From Euwallacea fornicatus (Eukaryota; Arthropoda; Insecta; Coleoptera; Curculionidae): DNA of 64,000 nt. The stretch spans positions 124,001 to 188,000 of the forward strand of contig NW_027096019.1 in NCBI RefSeq assembly GCF_040115645.1, in the 5' to 3' direction. Positions 13,690 through 28,562 of the stretch are shown one piece after another. The notes beneath the pieces were generated by a model. It searched no databases, was not told where the DNA came from, and saw only the letters and a program-made list of their open reading frames with translations. Both the position numbers and the translations under genes were made by a program. How positions within the stretch are numbered: position 1 is the stretch's first letter; the number at the start of each line of letters is the position of its first letter.

Positions 13690-14654
13690 TGCTTCAAATT
13701 GCTTAAAAAATTGATCATAGAATCACCTCGTTGAGCTCTTCATCATGACTCAGAAGGCTTTATTGTATCTTGGTGAGTTTTCTAGAAAACGAGTAATTTA
13801 TGTGCTCAAACACACATCTTTCGTGACTTTTCAAGATTTGAACCTCCGTAACTTCGGCAAATGTGCTTCAAATTCCGTCAAAAATTGATCATAGAATCAC
13901 CTCGTTGAGCTCTTCATCATGACTCAGAAGGCTTTATTGTATCTTGGTGAGTTTTCTAGAAAACGAGTAATTTATGTGCTCAAACACATCTTTCGTGACT
14001 TTTCAAGCTTTGAACCTCCGTAACTTCGGCAAATGAGCTCCAAATCGCTTCAAAATTTTACCACAGAATCACCTCAACGAGCTCTTTCACACGACTAAGA
14101 AGGCTTCATTGTATCTTGGTGAGTTTTCTAGAAAACGAGTAATTTATGTGCTCAAACACACATCTTTCGTGACTTTTCAAGCTTTGAACCTCCGTAACTT
14201 CGGCAAATGAGCTCCAACTATCTTCAAAATTTGACCACAGAATCACCTCGACGAGCTCTTTAACATGACAAATGAGGCTTCATTGTATCTTGGTGAGTTT
14301 TCCAGAAAACGAGTAATTTATGTGCACAAACACACTTCTTTCGTGACTTTTCAAGCTTTGAACCTCCGTAACTTCGGCAAATGTGCTTCAAATTGCTTAA
14401 AAAATTGATCATAGAATCACCTCGTTGAGCTCTTCATCATGACTCAGAAGGCTTTATTGTATCTTGGTGAGTTTTCTAGAAAACGAGTAATTTATGTGCT
14501 CAAACACACATCTTTCGTGACTTTTCAAGATTTGAACCTCCGTAACTTCGGCAAATGTGCTTCAAATTCCGTCAAAAATTGATCATAGAATCACCTCGTT
14601 GAGCTCTTCATCATGACTCAGAAGGCTTTATTGTATCTTGGTGAGTTTTCTAGA
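13561..14654. repeat. 4-monomer duplication with a 172-bp monomer
   Basis: The segment from about 13561 repeats from 14255, an offset of 694 bp (4 x 174 minus 2). The missing 2 bp lie in the monomer at 13934-14105, where caaacacatc replaces caaacacacatc near 13981, leaving 172 bp. This is the only 172-bp unit I found. Confidence 0.75.
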
Positions 14655-17600
14655 AAACGAGTAATTTATGTGCTCAAACATACTTCTTTCGTGACTTTTC
14701 AAGCTTTGAACCTCCGTAACTTCGGCAAATGAGCTCCAACTACCTTCAAAATTTGACCACAGAATCACCTCGACGAGCTCTTTCACACGACTAAGACGGC
14801 TTCATTGTATCTTGGTGAGTTTTCTAGAAAACGAGTAATTTATGTGCTCAAACATACTTCTTTCGTGACTTTTCAAGCTTTGAACCTCCGTAACTTCGGC
14901 AAATGAGCTCCAACTACCTTCAAAATTTGACCACAGAATCACCTCGACGAGCTCTTTCACACGACTAAGACGGCTTCATTGTATCTTGGTGAGTTTTCTA
15001 GAAAACGAGTAATTTATGTGCACAAACATACTTCTTTCGTGACTTTTCAAGTTTTGAACCTACGTAACTTCGGCAAATGAGCTCCAACTACCTTCAAAAT
15101 TTGACCACAGAATCACCTCGACGAGCTCTTTAACATGACAAATAAGGCTTCATTGTATCTTGGTGAGTTTTCTAGAAAACGAGTAATTTATGTGCTCAAA
15201 CACACATCTTTCGTGACTTTTCAAGTTTTGAACCTACGTAACTTCGGCAAATGAGCTCCAACTACCTTCAAAATTTGTCCACAGAATCACCTCGACGAGC
15301 TCTTTAACATGACAAATGAGGCTTCATTGTATCTTGGTGAGTTTTCCAGAAAACGAGTAATTTATGTGCTCAAACACACATCTTTCGTGACTTTTCAAGA
15401 TTTGAACCTCCGTAACTTCGGCAAATGTGCTTCAAATTCCGTCAAAAATTGATCATAGAATCACCTCGACGAGCTCTTTAACATGACAAATAAGGCTTCA
15501 TTGTATCTTGGTGAGTTTTCTAGAAAACGAGTAATTTATGTGCTCAAACATACTTCTTTCGTGACTTTTCTAGTTTTGAACCTCCGTAACTTCGGCAAAT
15601 GAGCTCCAACTACCTTAAAAATTTGACCACAGAATCACCTCGACGAGCTCTTTAACATGACAAATAAGGCTTCATTGTATCTTGGTGAGTTTTCCAGAAA
15701 ACGAGTAATTTATGTGCTCAAACACACATCTTTCGTGACTTTTCAAGTTTTGAACCTACGTAACTTCGGCAAATGAGCTCCAACTACCTTCAAAGTTTGA
15801 CCACAGGATCACCTCGACGAGTAATTTAACACGACTAATAAGGCTTCATTGTATCTTGGTGAGTTTTCTAGAAAACGAGTAATTTATGTGCTCAAACACA
15901 CATCTTTCGTGACTTTTCAAGCTTTGAACCTCCGTAACTTCGGCAAATGAGCTCCAACTACCTTCAAACTTTGACCACAGAATCACCTCGACGAGCTCTT
16001 TAACATGACAAATGAGGCTTCATTGTATCTTGGTGAGTTTTCTAGAAAACGAGTGATTTATGTGCACAAACACACTTCGTTCGTGACTTTTCAAGCTTTG
16101 AACCTCCGTAACTTCGGCAAAGGAGCTTCAAATACCTTCAAAATTTTACCACAGAATCACATCGACGAACTCTTGTTAACACAGTTAAGAAGGCTTCATT
16201 GTATCTTGGTGAGTTTTCTAGAAAACGAGTGATTTATGTGCACAAACACACTTCTTTCGTGACTTTTCAAGCTTTGAACCTCCGTAACTTCGGCAAATGT
16301 GCTTCAAATTGCTTAAAAAATTGATCATAGAATCACCTCGTTGAGCTCTTCATCATGACTCATAAGGCTTCATTATATCTTGGTGAGTTTTCTAGAAAAC
16401 GAGTAATTTATGTGCTCAAACATACTTCTTTCGTGACTTTTCAAGCTTTGAACCTCCGTAACTTCGGCAAATGAGCTCCAACTACCTTCAAAATTTGACC
16501 ACAGAATCACCTCGACGAGCTCTTTCACACGACTAAGACGGCTTCATTATATCTTGGTGAGTTTTCTAGAAAACGAGTAATTTATGTGCACAAACATACT
16601 TCTTTCGTGACTTTTCAAGTTTTGAACCTACGTAACTTCGGCAAATGAGCTCCAACTACCTTCAAAATTTGACCACAGAATCACCTCGACGAGCTCTTTA
16701 ACATGACAAATAAGGCATGATTGTATCGTGGTGACTTTTTCCAGAAAACGAGTGATTTATGTGCTCAAACACACATCTTTCGTGACTTTTCAAGATTTGA
16801 ACCTCCGTAACTTCGGCAAATGTGCTTCAAATTCCGTCAAAAATTGATCATAGAATCACCTCGTTGAGCTCTTCATCATGACTCAGAAGGCTTTATTGTA
16901 TCTTGGTGAGTTTTCTAGAAAACGAGTAATTTATGTGCTTAAACACACATCTTTCGTGACTTTTCAAGTTTTGAACCTACGTAACTTCGGCAAATGAGCT
17001 CCAACTACCTTCAAAATTTTACCACAGAATCACCTCAACGAGCTCTTTCACACGACTAAGACGGCTTCATTGTGTCTTGGTGAGTTTTCTAGAAAACGAG
17101 TAATTTATGTGCACAAACATACTTCTTTCGTGACTTTTCAAGTTTTGAACCTACGTAACTTCGGCAAATGAGCTCCAACTACCTTAAAAATTTGACCACA
17201 GAATCACCTCGACGAGCTCTTTAACATGACAAATGAGGCTTCATTGTATCTTGGTGAGTTTTCCAGAAAACGAGTAATTTATGTGCTCAAACACACATCT
17301 TTCGTGACTTTTCAAGTTTTGAACCTACGTAACTTCGGCAAATGAGCTCCAACTACCTTCAAAGTTTGACCACAGGATCACCTCGACGAGTAATTTAACA
17401 CGACTAATAAGGCTTCATTGTATCTTGGTGAGTTTTCTAGAAAACGAGTAATTTATGTGCTCAAACACACATCTTTCGTGACTTTTCAAGCTTTGAACCT
17501 CCGTAACTTCGGCAAATGAGCTCCAACTACCTTCAAACTTTGACCACAGAATCACCTCGACGAGCTCTTTAACATGACAAATGAGGCTTCATTGTATCTT

Positions 17601-20600
17601 GGTGAGTTTTCTAGAAAACGAGTAATTTATGTGCACAAACATACTTCTTTCGTGACTTTTCAAGTTTTGAACCTACGTAACTTCGGCAAATGAGCTCCAA
17701 CTACCTTAAAAATTTGACCACAGAATCACCTCGACGAGGTCTTTAACATGACAAAAAAGGCTTCATTGTATCTTGGTGAGTTTTCTAGAAAACGAGTGAT
17801 TTATGAGCACAAACACACTTCGTTCGTGACTTTTCAAGCTTTGAACCTCCGTAACTTCGGCGTAGGAGCTTCAAATACCTTCAAAATTTTACCACAGAAT
17901 CACATCGACGAACTCTTGTTAACACAGTTAAGAAGGCTTCATTGTATCTTGGTGAGTTTTCTAGAAAACGAGTAATTTATGTTCTCAAACATACTTCTTT
18001 CGTGACTTTTCAAGCTTTGAACCTCCGTAACTTCGGCAAATGAGCTCCAACTACCTTCAAAATTTGACCACAGAATCACCTCGACGAGCTCTTTCACACG
18101 ACTATGACGACTTCATTGTATCTTGGTGAGTTTTCTAGAAAACGAGTAATTTATGTGCACAAACATACTTCTTTCGTGACTTTTCAAGTTTTGAACCTAC
18201 GTAACTTCGGCAAATGAGCTCCAACTACCTTCAAAATTTGTCCACAGAATCACCTCGACGAGCTCTTTAACATGACAAATAAGGCATGATTGTATCTTGG
18301 TGAGTTTTCCAGAAAACGAGTGATTTATGTGCTCAAACACACATCTTTCGTGACTTTTCAAGATTTGAACCTCCGTAACTTCGGCAAATGTGCTTCAAAT
18401 TCCGTCAAAAATTGATCATAGAATCACCTCGTTGAGCTCTTCATCATGACTCAGAAGGCTTTATTGTATCCTGGTGAGTTTTCTAGAAAACGAGTAATTT
18501 ATGTGCTTAAACACACATCTTTCGTGACTTTTCAAGATTTGAACCTACGTAACTTCGGCAAATGAGCTCCAACTACCTTCAAAATTTGACCACAGAATCA
18601 CCTCAACGAGCTCTTTCACACGACTAAGACGGCTTCATTGTATCTTGGTGAGTTTTCTAGAAAACGAGTGATTTATGTGCACAAACACACTTCTTTCGTG
18701 ACTTTTCAAGCTTTGAACCTCCGTAACTTCGGCAAAAGTGCTTCAAATTGCTTAAAAAATTGATCATAGAATCACCTCGTTGAGCTCTTCATCATGACTC
18801 ATAAGGCTTCATTATATCTTGGTGAGTTTTCTAGAAAACGAGTAATTTATGTGCTCAAACATACTTCTTTCGTGACTTTTCAAGTTTTGAACCTCCGTAA
18901 CTTCGGCAAATGAGCTCCAACTACCTTAAAAATTTGACCACAGAATCACCTCGACGAGCTCTTTAACATGACAAATAAGGCTTCATTGTATCTTGGTGAG
19001 TTTTCTAGAAAACGAGTGATTTATGTGCACAAACACACTTCGTTCGTGACTTTTCAAGCTTTGAACCTCCGTAACTTCGGCAAAGGAGCTTCAAATACCT
19101 TCAAAATTTTACCACAGAATCACATCGACGAACTCTTGTTAACACAGTTAAGAAGGCTTCATTGTATCTTGGTGAGTTTTCTAGAAAACGAGTGATTTAT
19201 GTGCACAAACACACTTCGTTCGTGACTTTTCAAGTTTTGAACCTACGAAACTTCGGCAAATGAGCTCCAACTACCTTCAAAATTTGACCACAGAATCACC
19301 TCGACGAGCTCTTTAACATGACAAATAAGGCTTCATTGTATCTTGGTGAGTTTTCCAGAAAACGAGTAATTTATGTGCTCAAACACACATCTTTCGTGAC
19401 TTTTCAAGATTTGAACCTCCGTAACTTCGGCAAATGTGCTTCAAATTCCGTCAAAAATTGATCATAGAATCACCTCGACGAGTAATTTAACACGACTAAT
19501 AAGGCTTCATTGTATCTTGGTGAGTTTTCTAGAAAACGAGTAATTTATGTGCTCAAACACACATCTTTCGTGACTTTTCAAGCTTTGAACCTCCGTAACT
19601 TCGGCAAATGAGCTCCAACTACCTTCAAACTTTGACCACAGAATCACCTCGACGAGCTCTTTAACTTGACATATGAGGCTTCATTGTATCTTGGTGAGTT
19701 TTCCAGAAAAAGAGTAATTTATGTGCACAAACATACTTCTTTAGTGACTTTTCAAGTTTTGAACCTACGTAACTTCGGCAAATGAGCTCCAACTACCTTC
19801 AAAATTTGACCACAGAATCACCTCGACGAGCTCTTTAACATGACAAATAAGGCTTCATTGTATCTTGGTGAGTTTTCCAGAAAACGAGTAATTTATGTGC
19901 TCAAACACACATCTTTCGTGACTTTTCAAGATTTGAACCTCCGTAACTTCGGCAAATGTGCTTCAAATTCCGTCAAAAATTGATCATAGAATCACCTCGT
20001 TGAGCTCTTCATCATGACTCAGAAGGCTTTATTGTATCTTGGTGAGTTTTCTAGAAAACGAGTAATTTATGTGCTTAAACACACATCTTTCGTGACTTTT
20101 CAAGTTTTGAACCTACGTAACTTCGGCAAATGAGCTCCAACTACCTTCAAAAGTTTACCACAGAATCACCTCAACGAGCTCTTTCACACGACTAAGACGG
20201 CTTCATTGTATCTTGGTGAGTTTTCTAGAAAACGAGTAATTTATGTGCACAAACATACTTCTTTCGTGACTTTTCAAGTTTTGAACCTACGTAACTTCGG
20301 CAAATGAGCTCCAACTACCTTAAAAATTTGACCACAAAATCACCTCGACGAGCTCTTTAACATGACAAATAAGGCTTCATTGTATCTTGGTGAGTTTTCT
20401 AGAAAACGAGTGATTTATGTGCTCAAACATACTTCTTTCGTGACTTTTCAAGTTTTGAACCTCCGTATCTTCGGCAAATGAGCTCCAACTACCTTCAAAG
20501 TTTGACCACAGGATCACCTCGACGAGTAATTTAACACGACTAATAAGGCTTCATTGTATCTTGGTGAGTTTTCTAGAAAACGAGTAATTTATGTGCTCAA

Positions 20601-23600
20601 ACACACATCTTTCGTGACTTTTCAAGCTTTGAACCTCCGTAACTTCGGCAAAAGAGCTCCAACTACCTTCAATCTTTGACCACAGAATCACCTCGACGAG
20701 CTCTTTAACTTGACAAATGAGGCTTCATTGTATCTTGGTGAGTTTTCTAGAAAACGAGTAATTTATGTGCACAAACATACTTCTTTCGTGGCTTTTCAAG
20801 TTTTGAACCTCCGTAACTTCGGCAAATGAGCTCCAACTACCTTCAAAGTTTGACCACAGGATCACCTCGACGAGTAATTTAACACGACTAATAAGGCTTC
20901 ATTGTATCTTGGTGAGTTTTCCAGAAAACGAGTAATTTATGTGCACAAACACACTTCTTTCGTGACTTTTCAAGATTTGAACCTACGTAACTTCGGCAAA
21001 TGAGCTCCAACTACCTTAAAAATTTGACCACAGAATCACCTCGACGAGCTCTTTAACATGACAAATAAGGCTTCATTGTATCTTGGTGAGTTTTCCAGAA
21101 AACGAGTAATTTATGTGCTCAAACACACATCTTTCGTGACTTTTCAAGTTTTGAACCTACGTAACTTCGGCAAATGAGCTCCAACTACCTTCAAAGTTTG
21201 ACCACAGGATCACCTCGACGAGTAATTTAACACGACTAATAAGGCTTCATTGTATCTTGGTGAGTTTTCTAGAAAACGAGTAATTTATGTGCTCAAACAC
21301 ACATCTTTCGTGACTTTTCAAGCTTTGAACCTCCGTAACTTCGGCAAATGAGCTCCAACTACCTTCAAACTTTGACCACAGAATCACCTCGACGAGCTCT
21401 TTAACATGACAAATGAGGCTTCATTGTATCTTGGTGAGTTTTCTAGAAAACGAGTGATTTATGTGCACAAACACACTTCGTTCGTGACTTTTCAAGCTTT
21501 GAACCTCCGTAACTTCGGCAAAGGAGCTTCAAATACCTTCAAAATTTTACCACAGAATCACATCGACGAACTCTTGTTAACACAGTTAAGAAGGCTTCAT
21601 TGTATCTTGGTGAGTTTTCTAGAAAACGAGTGATTTATGTGCACAAACACACTTCTTTCGTGACTTTTCAAGCTTTGAACCTCCGTAACTTCGGCAAATG
21701 TGCTTCAAATTGCTTAAAAAATTGATCATAGAATCACCTCGTTGAGCTCTTCATCATGACTCATAAGGCTTCATTATATCTTGGTGCGTTTTCTAGAAAA
21801 CGAGTAATTTATGTGCACAAACATACTTCTTTCGTGACTTTTCAAGTTTTGAACCTACGTAACTTCGGCAAATGAGCTCCAACTACCTTCAAAATTTGAC
21901 CACAGAATCACCTCGACGAGCTCTTTAACATGACAAATAAGGCATGATTGTATCGTGGTGACTTTTTCCAGAAAACGAGTGATTTATGTGCTCAAACACA
22001 CATCTTTCGTGACTTTTCAAGCTTTGAACCTCCGTAACTTCGGCAAATGAGCTCCAACTACCTTCAAAATTTGTCCACAGAATCACCTCGACGAGCTCTT
22101 TAACATGACAAATGAGGCTTCATTGTATCTTGGTGAGTTTTCCAGAAAACGAGTAATTTATGTGCTCAAACACACATCTTTCGTGACTTTTCAAGTTTTG
22201 AACCTACGTAACTTCGGCAAATGAGCTCCAACTACCTTCAAAGTTTGACCACAGGATCACCTCAACGTGCTCTTTCACACGACTAAGACGGCTTCATTGT
22301 ATCTTGGTGAGTTTTCTAGAAAACGAGTGATTTATGTGCACAAACACACTTCTTTCGTGACTTTTCAAGCTTTGAACCTCCGTAACTTCGGCAAATGTGC
22401 TTCAAATTGCTTAAAAAATTGATCATAGAATCACCTCGTTGAGCTCTTCATCATGACTCATAAGGCTTCATTATATCTTGGTGAGTTTTCTAGAAAACGA
22501 GTAATTTATGTGCTCAAACATACTTCTTTCGTGACTTTTCAAGCTTTGAACCTCCGTAACTTCGGCAAATGAGCTCCAACTACCTTCAAAATTTGACCAC
22601 AGAATCACCTCGACGAGCTCTTTCACACGACTAAGACGGCTTCATTATATCTTGGTGAGTTTTCTAGAAAACGAGTAATTTATGTGCACAAACATACTTC
22701 TTTCGTGACTTTTCAAGTTTTGAACCTACGTAACTTCGGCAAATGAGCTCCAACTACCTTCAAAATTTGACCACAGAATCACCTCGACGAGCTCTTTAAC
22801 ATGACAAATAAGGCATGATTGTATCGTGGTGACTTTTTCCAGAAAACGAGTGATTTATGTGCTCAAACACACATCTTTCGTGACTTTTCAAGATTTGAAC
22901 CTCCGTAACTTCGGCAAATGTGCTTCAAATTCCGTCAAAAATTGATCATAGAATCACCTCGTTGAGCTCTTCATCATGACTCAGAAGGCTTTATTGTATC
23001 TTGGTGAGTTTTCTAGAAAACGAGTAATTTATGTGCTTAAACACACATCTTTCGTGACTTTTCAAGTTTTGAACCTACGTAACTTCGGCAAATGAGCTCC
23101 AACTACCTTCAAAATTTTACCACAGAATCACCTCAACGAGCTCTTTCACACGACTAAGACGGCTTCATTGTATCTTGGTGAGTTTTCTAGAAAACGAGTG
23201 ATTTATGTGCACAAACACACTTCTTTCGTGACTTTTCAAGCTTTGAACCTCCGTAACTTCGGCAAATGAGCTCCAACTACCTTCAAAGTTTGACCACAGG
23301 ATCACCTCGACGAGTAATTTAACACGACTAATAAGGCTTCATTGTATCTTGGTGAGTTTTCTAGAAAACGAGTAATTTATGTGCTCAAACACACATCTTT
23401 CGTGACTTTTCAAGCTTTGAACCTCCGTAACTTCGGCAAATGAGCTCCAACTACCTTCAAAATTTGTCCACAGAATCACCTCGACGAGCTCTTTAACATG
23501 ACAAATGAGGCTTCATTGTATCTTGGTGAGTTTTCCAGAAAACGAGTAATTTATGTGCTCAAACACACATCTTTCGTGACTTTTCAAGTTTTGAACCTAC

Positions 23601-25078
23601 GTAACTTCGGCAAATGAGCTCCAACTACCTTCAAAGTTTGACCACAGGATCACCTCCACGAGCTCTTTCACACGACTAAGACGGCTTCATTGTATCTTGG
23701 TGAGTTTTCTAGAAAACGAGTGATTTATGTGCACAAACACACTTCTTTCGTGACTTTTCAAGCTTTGAACCTCCGTAACTTCGGCAAATGAGCTCCAACT
23801 ACCTTCAAAGTTTGACCACAGGATCACCTCGACGAGTAATTTAACACGACTAATAAGGCTTCATTGTATCTTGGTGAGTTTTCTAGAAAACGAGTAATTT
23901 ATGTGCACAAACATACTTCTTTCGTGGCTTTTCAAGTTTTGAACCTCCGTAACTTCGGCAAATGAGCTCCAACTACCTTCAAAGTTTGACCACAGGATCA
24001 CCTCGACGAGTAATTTAACACGACTAATAAGGCTTCATTGTATCTTGGTGAGTTTTCCAGAAAACGAGTAATTTATGTGCACAAACACACTTCTTTCGTG
24101 ACTTTTCAAGATTTGAACCTCCGTAACTTCGGCAAATGAGCTCCAACTACCTTCAAAATTTGACCACAGAATCACCTCGACGAGCTCTTTCACACGACTA
24201 AGACGGCTTCATTATATCTTGGTGAGTTTTCTAGAAAACGAGTAATTTATGTGCACAAACATACTTCTTTCGTGACTTTTCAAGTTTTGAACCTACGTAA
24301 CTTCGGCAAATGAGCTCCAACTACCTTCAAAATTTGACCACAGAATCACCTCGACGAGCTCTTTAACATGACAAATAAGGCATGATTGTATCGTGGTGAC
24401 TTTTTCCAGAAAACGAGTGATTTATGTGCTCAAACACACATCTTTCGTGACTTTTCAAGATTTGAACCTCCGTAACTTCGGCAAATGTGCTTCAAATTCC
24501 GTCAAAAATTGATCATAGAATCACCTCGTTGAGCTCTTCATCATGACTCAGAAGGCTTTATTGTATCTTGGTGAGTTTTCTAGAAAACGAGTAATTTATG
24601 TGCTTAAACACACATCTTTCGTGACTTTTCAAGTTTTGAACCTACGTAACTTCGGCAAATGAGCTCCAACTACCTTCAAAGTTTGACCACAGGATCACCT
24701 CGACGAGTAATTTAACACGACTAATAAGGCTTCATTGTATCTTGGTGAGTTTTCTAGAAAACGAGTAATTTATGTGCTCAAACACACATCTTTCGTGACT
24801 TTTCAAGCTTTGAACCTCCGTAACTTCGGCAAATGAGCTCCAACTACCTTCAAAATTTGACCACAGAATCACCTCGACGAGCTCTTTAACATGACAAATA
24901 AGGCTTCTTTGTATCTTGGTGAGTTTTCTAGAAAACGAGTAATTTATGTGCTCAAACACACATCTTTCGTGACTTTTCAAGTTTTGAACCTACGTAACTT
25001 CGGCAAATGAGCTCCAACTACCTTCAAAATTTGTCCACAGAATCACCTCGACGAGCTCTTTAACATGACAAATGAGGC
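13690..25078. repeat. Irregular satellite with scattered segmental duplications
   Basis: About 65 monomers with no single dominant period. Visible duplicated segments are about 15661-16390 with 21062-21785 (offset 5401), a region near 16300-17050 with 22400-23150 (offset about 6098), and about 22567-23100 with 24134-24667 (offset about 1567). Single 176-bp monomers lie in the open frames at 16005, 17748, 18968 and 21406. All offsets equal whole monomers plus the known 176-bp and 175-bp variants. No gene or unique sequence. Confidence 0.8.
16713..16744. repeat. catgattg 175-bp variant
   Basis: The landmark ggcttcattgtatctt is replaced by ggcatgattgtatcgt and is followed by gactttttcc in place of gagttttcc, adding 1 bp. 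The same compound change occurs at about 21942, 22812 and 24379. A fifth site near 18284 has catgattg without the 1-bp gain or the cgt change. Several linked changes shared by four sites mark descent from one founder monomer by segmental copying. Confidence 0.85.
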
Positions 25079-28000
25079 TTCATTGTATCTTGGTGAGTTT
25101 TCCAGAAAACGAGTAATTTATGTGCTCAAACACACATCTTTCGTGACTTTTCAAGTTTTGAACCTACGTAACTTCGGCAAATGAGCTCCAACTACCTTCA
25201 AAGTTTGACCACAGGATCACCTCGACGAGTAATTTAACACGACTAATAAGGCTTCATTGTATCTTGGTGAGTTTTCTAGAAAACGAGTAATTTATGTGCT
25301 CAAACACACATCTTTCGTGACTTTTCAAGCTTTGAACCTCCGTAACTTCGGCAAATGAGCTCCAACTACCTTCAAACTTTGACCACAGAATCACCTCGAC
25401 GAGCTCTTTAACATGACAAATGAGGCTTCATTGTATCTTGGTGAGTTTTCTAGAAAACGAGTAATTTATGTGCACAAACATACTTCTTTCGTGACTTATC
25501 AAGTTTTGAACCTACGTAACTTCGGCAAATGAGCTCCAACTACCTTAAAAATTTGACCACAGAATCACCTCGACGAGGTCTTTAACATGACAAAAAAGGC
25601 TTCATTGTATCTTGGTGAGTTTTCTAGAAAACGAGTGATTTATGAGCACAAACACACTTCGTTCGTGACTTTTCAAGATTTGAACCTCCGTAACTTCGGC
25701 AAATGTGCTTCAAATTCCGTCAAAAATTGATCATAGAATCACCTCGTTGAGCTCTTCATCATGACTCAGAAGGCTTCATTGTATCTTGGTGAGTTTTCCA
25801 GAAAACGAGTAATTTATGTGCTCAAACACACATCTTTCGTGACTTTTCAAGTTTTGAACCTACGTAACTTCGGCAAATGAGCTCCAACTACCTTCAAAGT
25901 TTGACCACAGGATCACCTCGACGAGTAATTTAACACGACTAATAAGGCTTCATTGTATCTTGGTGAGTTTTCTAGAAAACGAGTAATTTATGTGCTCAAA
26001 CACACATCTTTCGTGACTTTTCAAGTTTTGAACCTACGTAACTTCGGCAAATGAGCTCCAACTACCTTCAAAGTTTGACCACAGGATCACCTCGACGAGT
26101 AATTTAACACGACTAATAAGGCTTCATTGTATCTTGGTGAGTTTTCTAGAAAACGAGTAATTTATGTGCACAAACATACTTCTTTCGTGACTTTTCAAGT
26201 TTTGAACCTACGTAACTTCGGCAAATGAGCTCCAACTACCTTAAAAATTTGACCACAGAATCACCTCGACGAGGTCTTTAACATGACAAAAAAGGCTTCA
26301 TTGTATCTTGGTGAGTTTTCTAGAAAACGAGTGATTTATGAGCACAAACACACTTCGTTCGTGACTTTTCAAGCTTTGAACCTCCGTAACTTCGGCATAG
26401 GAGCTTCATATACCTTCAAAATTTTACCACAGAATCACATCGACGAACTCTTGTTAACACAGTTAAGAAGGCTTCATTGTATCTTGGTGAGTTTTCTAGA
26501 AAACGAGTAATTTATGTGCTCAAACATACTTCTTTCGTGACTTTTCAAGCTTTGAACCTCCGTAACTTCGGCAAATGAGCTCCAACTACCTTCCAAATTT
26601 GACCACAGAATCACCTCGACGAGCTCTTTCACACGACTAAGACGACTTCATTGTATCTTGGTGAGTTTTCTAGAAAACGAGTAATTTATGTGCACAAACA
26701 TACTTCTTTCGTGACTTTTCAAGTTTTGAACCTACGTAACTTCGGCAAATGAGCTCCAACTACCTTCAAAATTTGACCACAGAATCACCTCGACGAGCTC
26801 TTTCACACGACTAAGACGACTTCATTGTATCTTGGTGAGTTTTCCAGAAAACGAGTAATTTATGTGCTCAAACACACATCTTTCGTGACTTTTCAAGTTT
26901 TGAACCTACGTAACTTCGGCAAATGAGCTCCAACTACCTTCAAAGTTTGACCACAGGATCACCTCGACGAGTAATTTAACACGACTAATAAGGCTTCATT
27001 GTATCTTGGTGAGTTTTCTAGAAAACGAGTAATTTATGTGCTCAAACACACATCTTTCGTGACTTTTCAAGCTTTGAACCTCCGTAACTTCGGCAAATGA
27101 GCTCCAACTACCTTCAAACTTTGACCACAGAATCACCTCGACGAGCTCTTTAACATGACAAATGAGGCTTCATTGTATCTTGGTGAGTTTTCTAGAAAAC
27201 GAGTAATTTATGTGCACAAACATACTTCTTTCGTGACTTATCAAGTTTTGAACCTACGAAACTTCGGCAAATGAGCTCCAACTACCTTAAAAATTTGACC
27301 ACAGAATCACCTCGACGAGGTCTTTAACATGACAAAAAAGGCTTCATTGTATCTTGGTGAGTTTTCTAGAAAACGAGTGATTTATGAGCACAAACACACT
27401 TCGTTCGTGACTTTTCAAGATTTGAACCTCCGTAACTTCGGCAAATGTGCTTCAAATTCCGTCAAAAATTGATCATAGAATCACCTCGTTGAGCTCTTCA
27501 TCATGACTCAGAAGGCTTCATTGTATCTTGGTGAGTTTTCCAGAAAACGAGTAATTTATGTGCTCAAACACACATCTTTCGTGACTTTTCAAGTTTTGAA
27601 CCTACGTAACTTCGGCAAATGAGCTCCAACTACCTTCAAAGTTTGACCACAGGATCACCTCGACGAGTAATTTAACACGACTAATAAGGCTTCATTGTAT
27701 CTTGGTGAGTTTTCTAGAAAACGAGTAATTTATGTGCTCAAACACACATCTTTCGTGACTTTTCAAGTTTTGAACCTACGTAACTTCGGCAAATGAGCTC
27801 CAACTACCTTCAAAGTTTGACCACAGGATCACCTCGACGAGTAATTTAACACGACTAATAAGGCTTCATTGTATCTTGGTGAGTTTTCTAGAAAACGAGT
27901 AATTTATGTGCACAAACATACTTCTTTCGTGACTTTTCAAGTTTTGAACCTACGTAACTTCGGCAAATGAGCTCCAACTACCTTAAAAATTTGACCACAG

Positions 28001-28562
28001 AATCACCTCGACGAGGTCTTTAACATGACAAAAAAGGCTTCATTGTATCTTGGTGAGTTTTCTAGAAAACGAGTGATTTATGAGCACAAACACACTTCGT
28101 TCGTGACTTTTCAAGCTTTGAACCTCCGTAACTTCGGCATAGGAGCTTCATATACCTTCAAAATTTTACCACAGAATCACATCGACGAACTCTTGTTAAC
28201 ACAGTTAAGAAGGCTTCATTGTATCTTGGTGAGTTTTCTAGAAAACGAGTAATTTATGTGCTCAAACATACTTCTTTCGTGACTTTTCAAGCTTTGAACC
28301 TCCGTAACTTCGGCAAATGAGCTCCAACTACCTTCCAAATTTGACCACAGAATCACCTCGACGAGCTCTTTCACACGACTAAGACGACTTCATTGTATCT
28401 TGGTGAGTTTTCTAGAAAACGAGTAATTTATGTGCACAAACATACTTCTTTCGTGACTTTTCAAGTTTTGAACCTACGTAACTTCGGCAAATGAGCTCCA
28501 ACTACCTTCAAAATTTGACCACAGAATCACCTCGACGAGCTCTTTCACACGACTAAGACGAC
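25079..28562. repeat. Higher-order repeat C, 10 monomers (1742 bp)
   Basis: Two adjacent copies, about 25079-26820 and 26821-28562, at offset 1742 bp (10 x 174 plus the 2 bp of one 176-bp monomer). Shared rare states are gtgacttatc at 25491 and 27233, tttatgagcac in several monomers, and a ggcataggagct form near 26395 and 28137. The only difference I noticed is cctacgaaac (about 27253) against cctacgtaac (about 25511), so the duplication looks recent. No gene. Confidence 0.88.
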
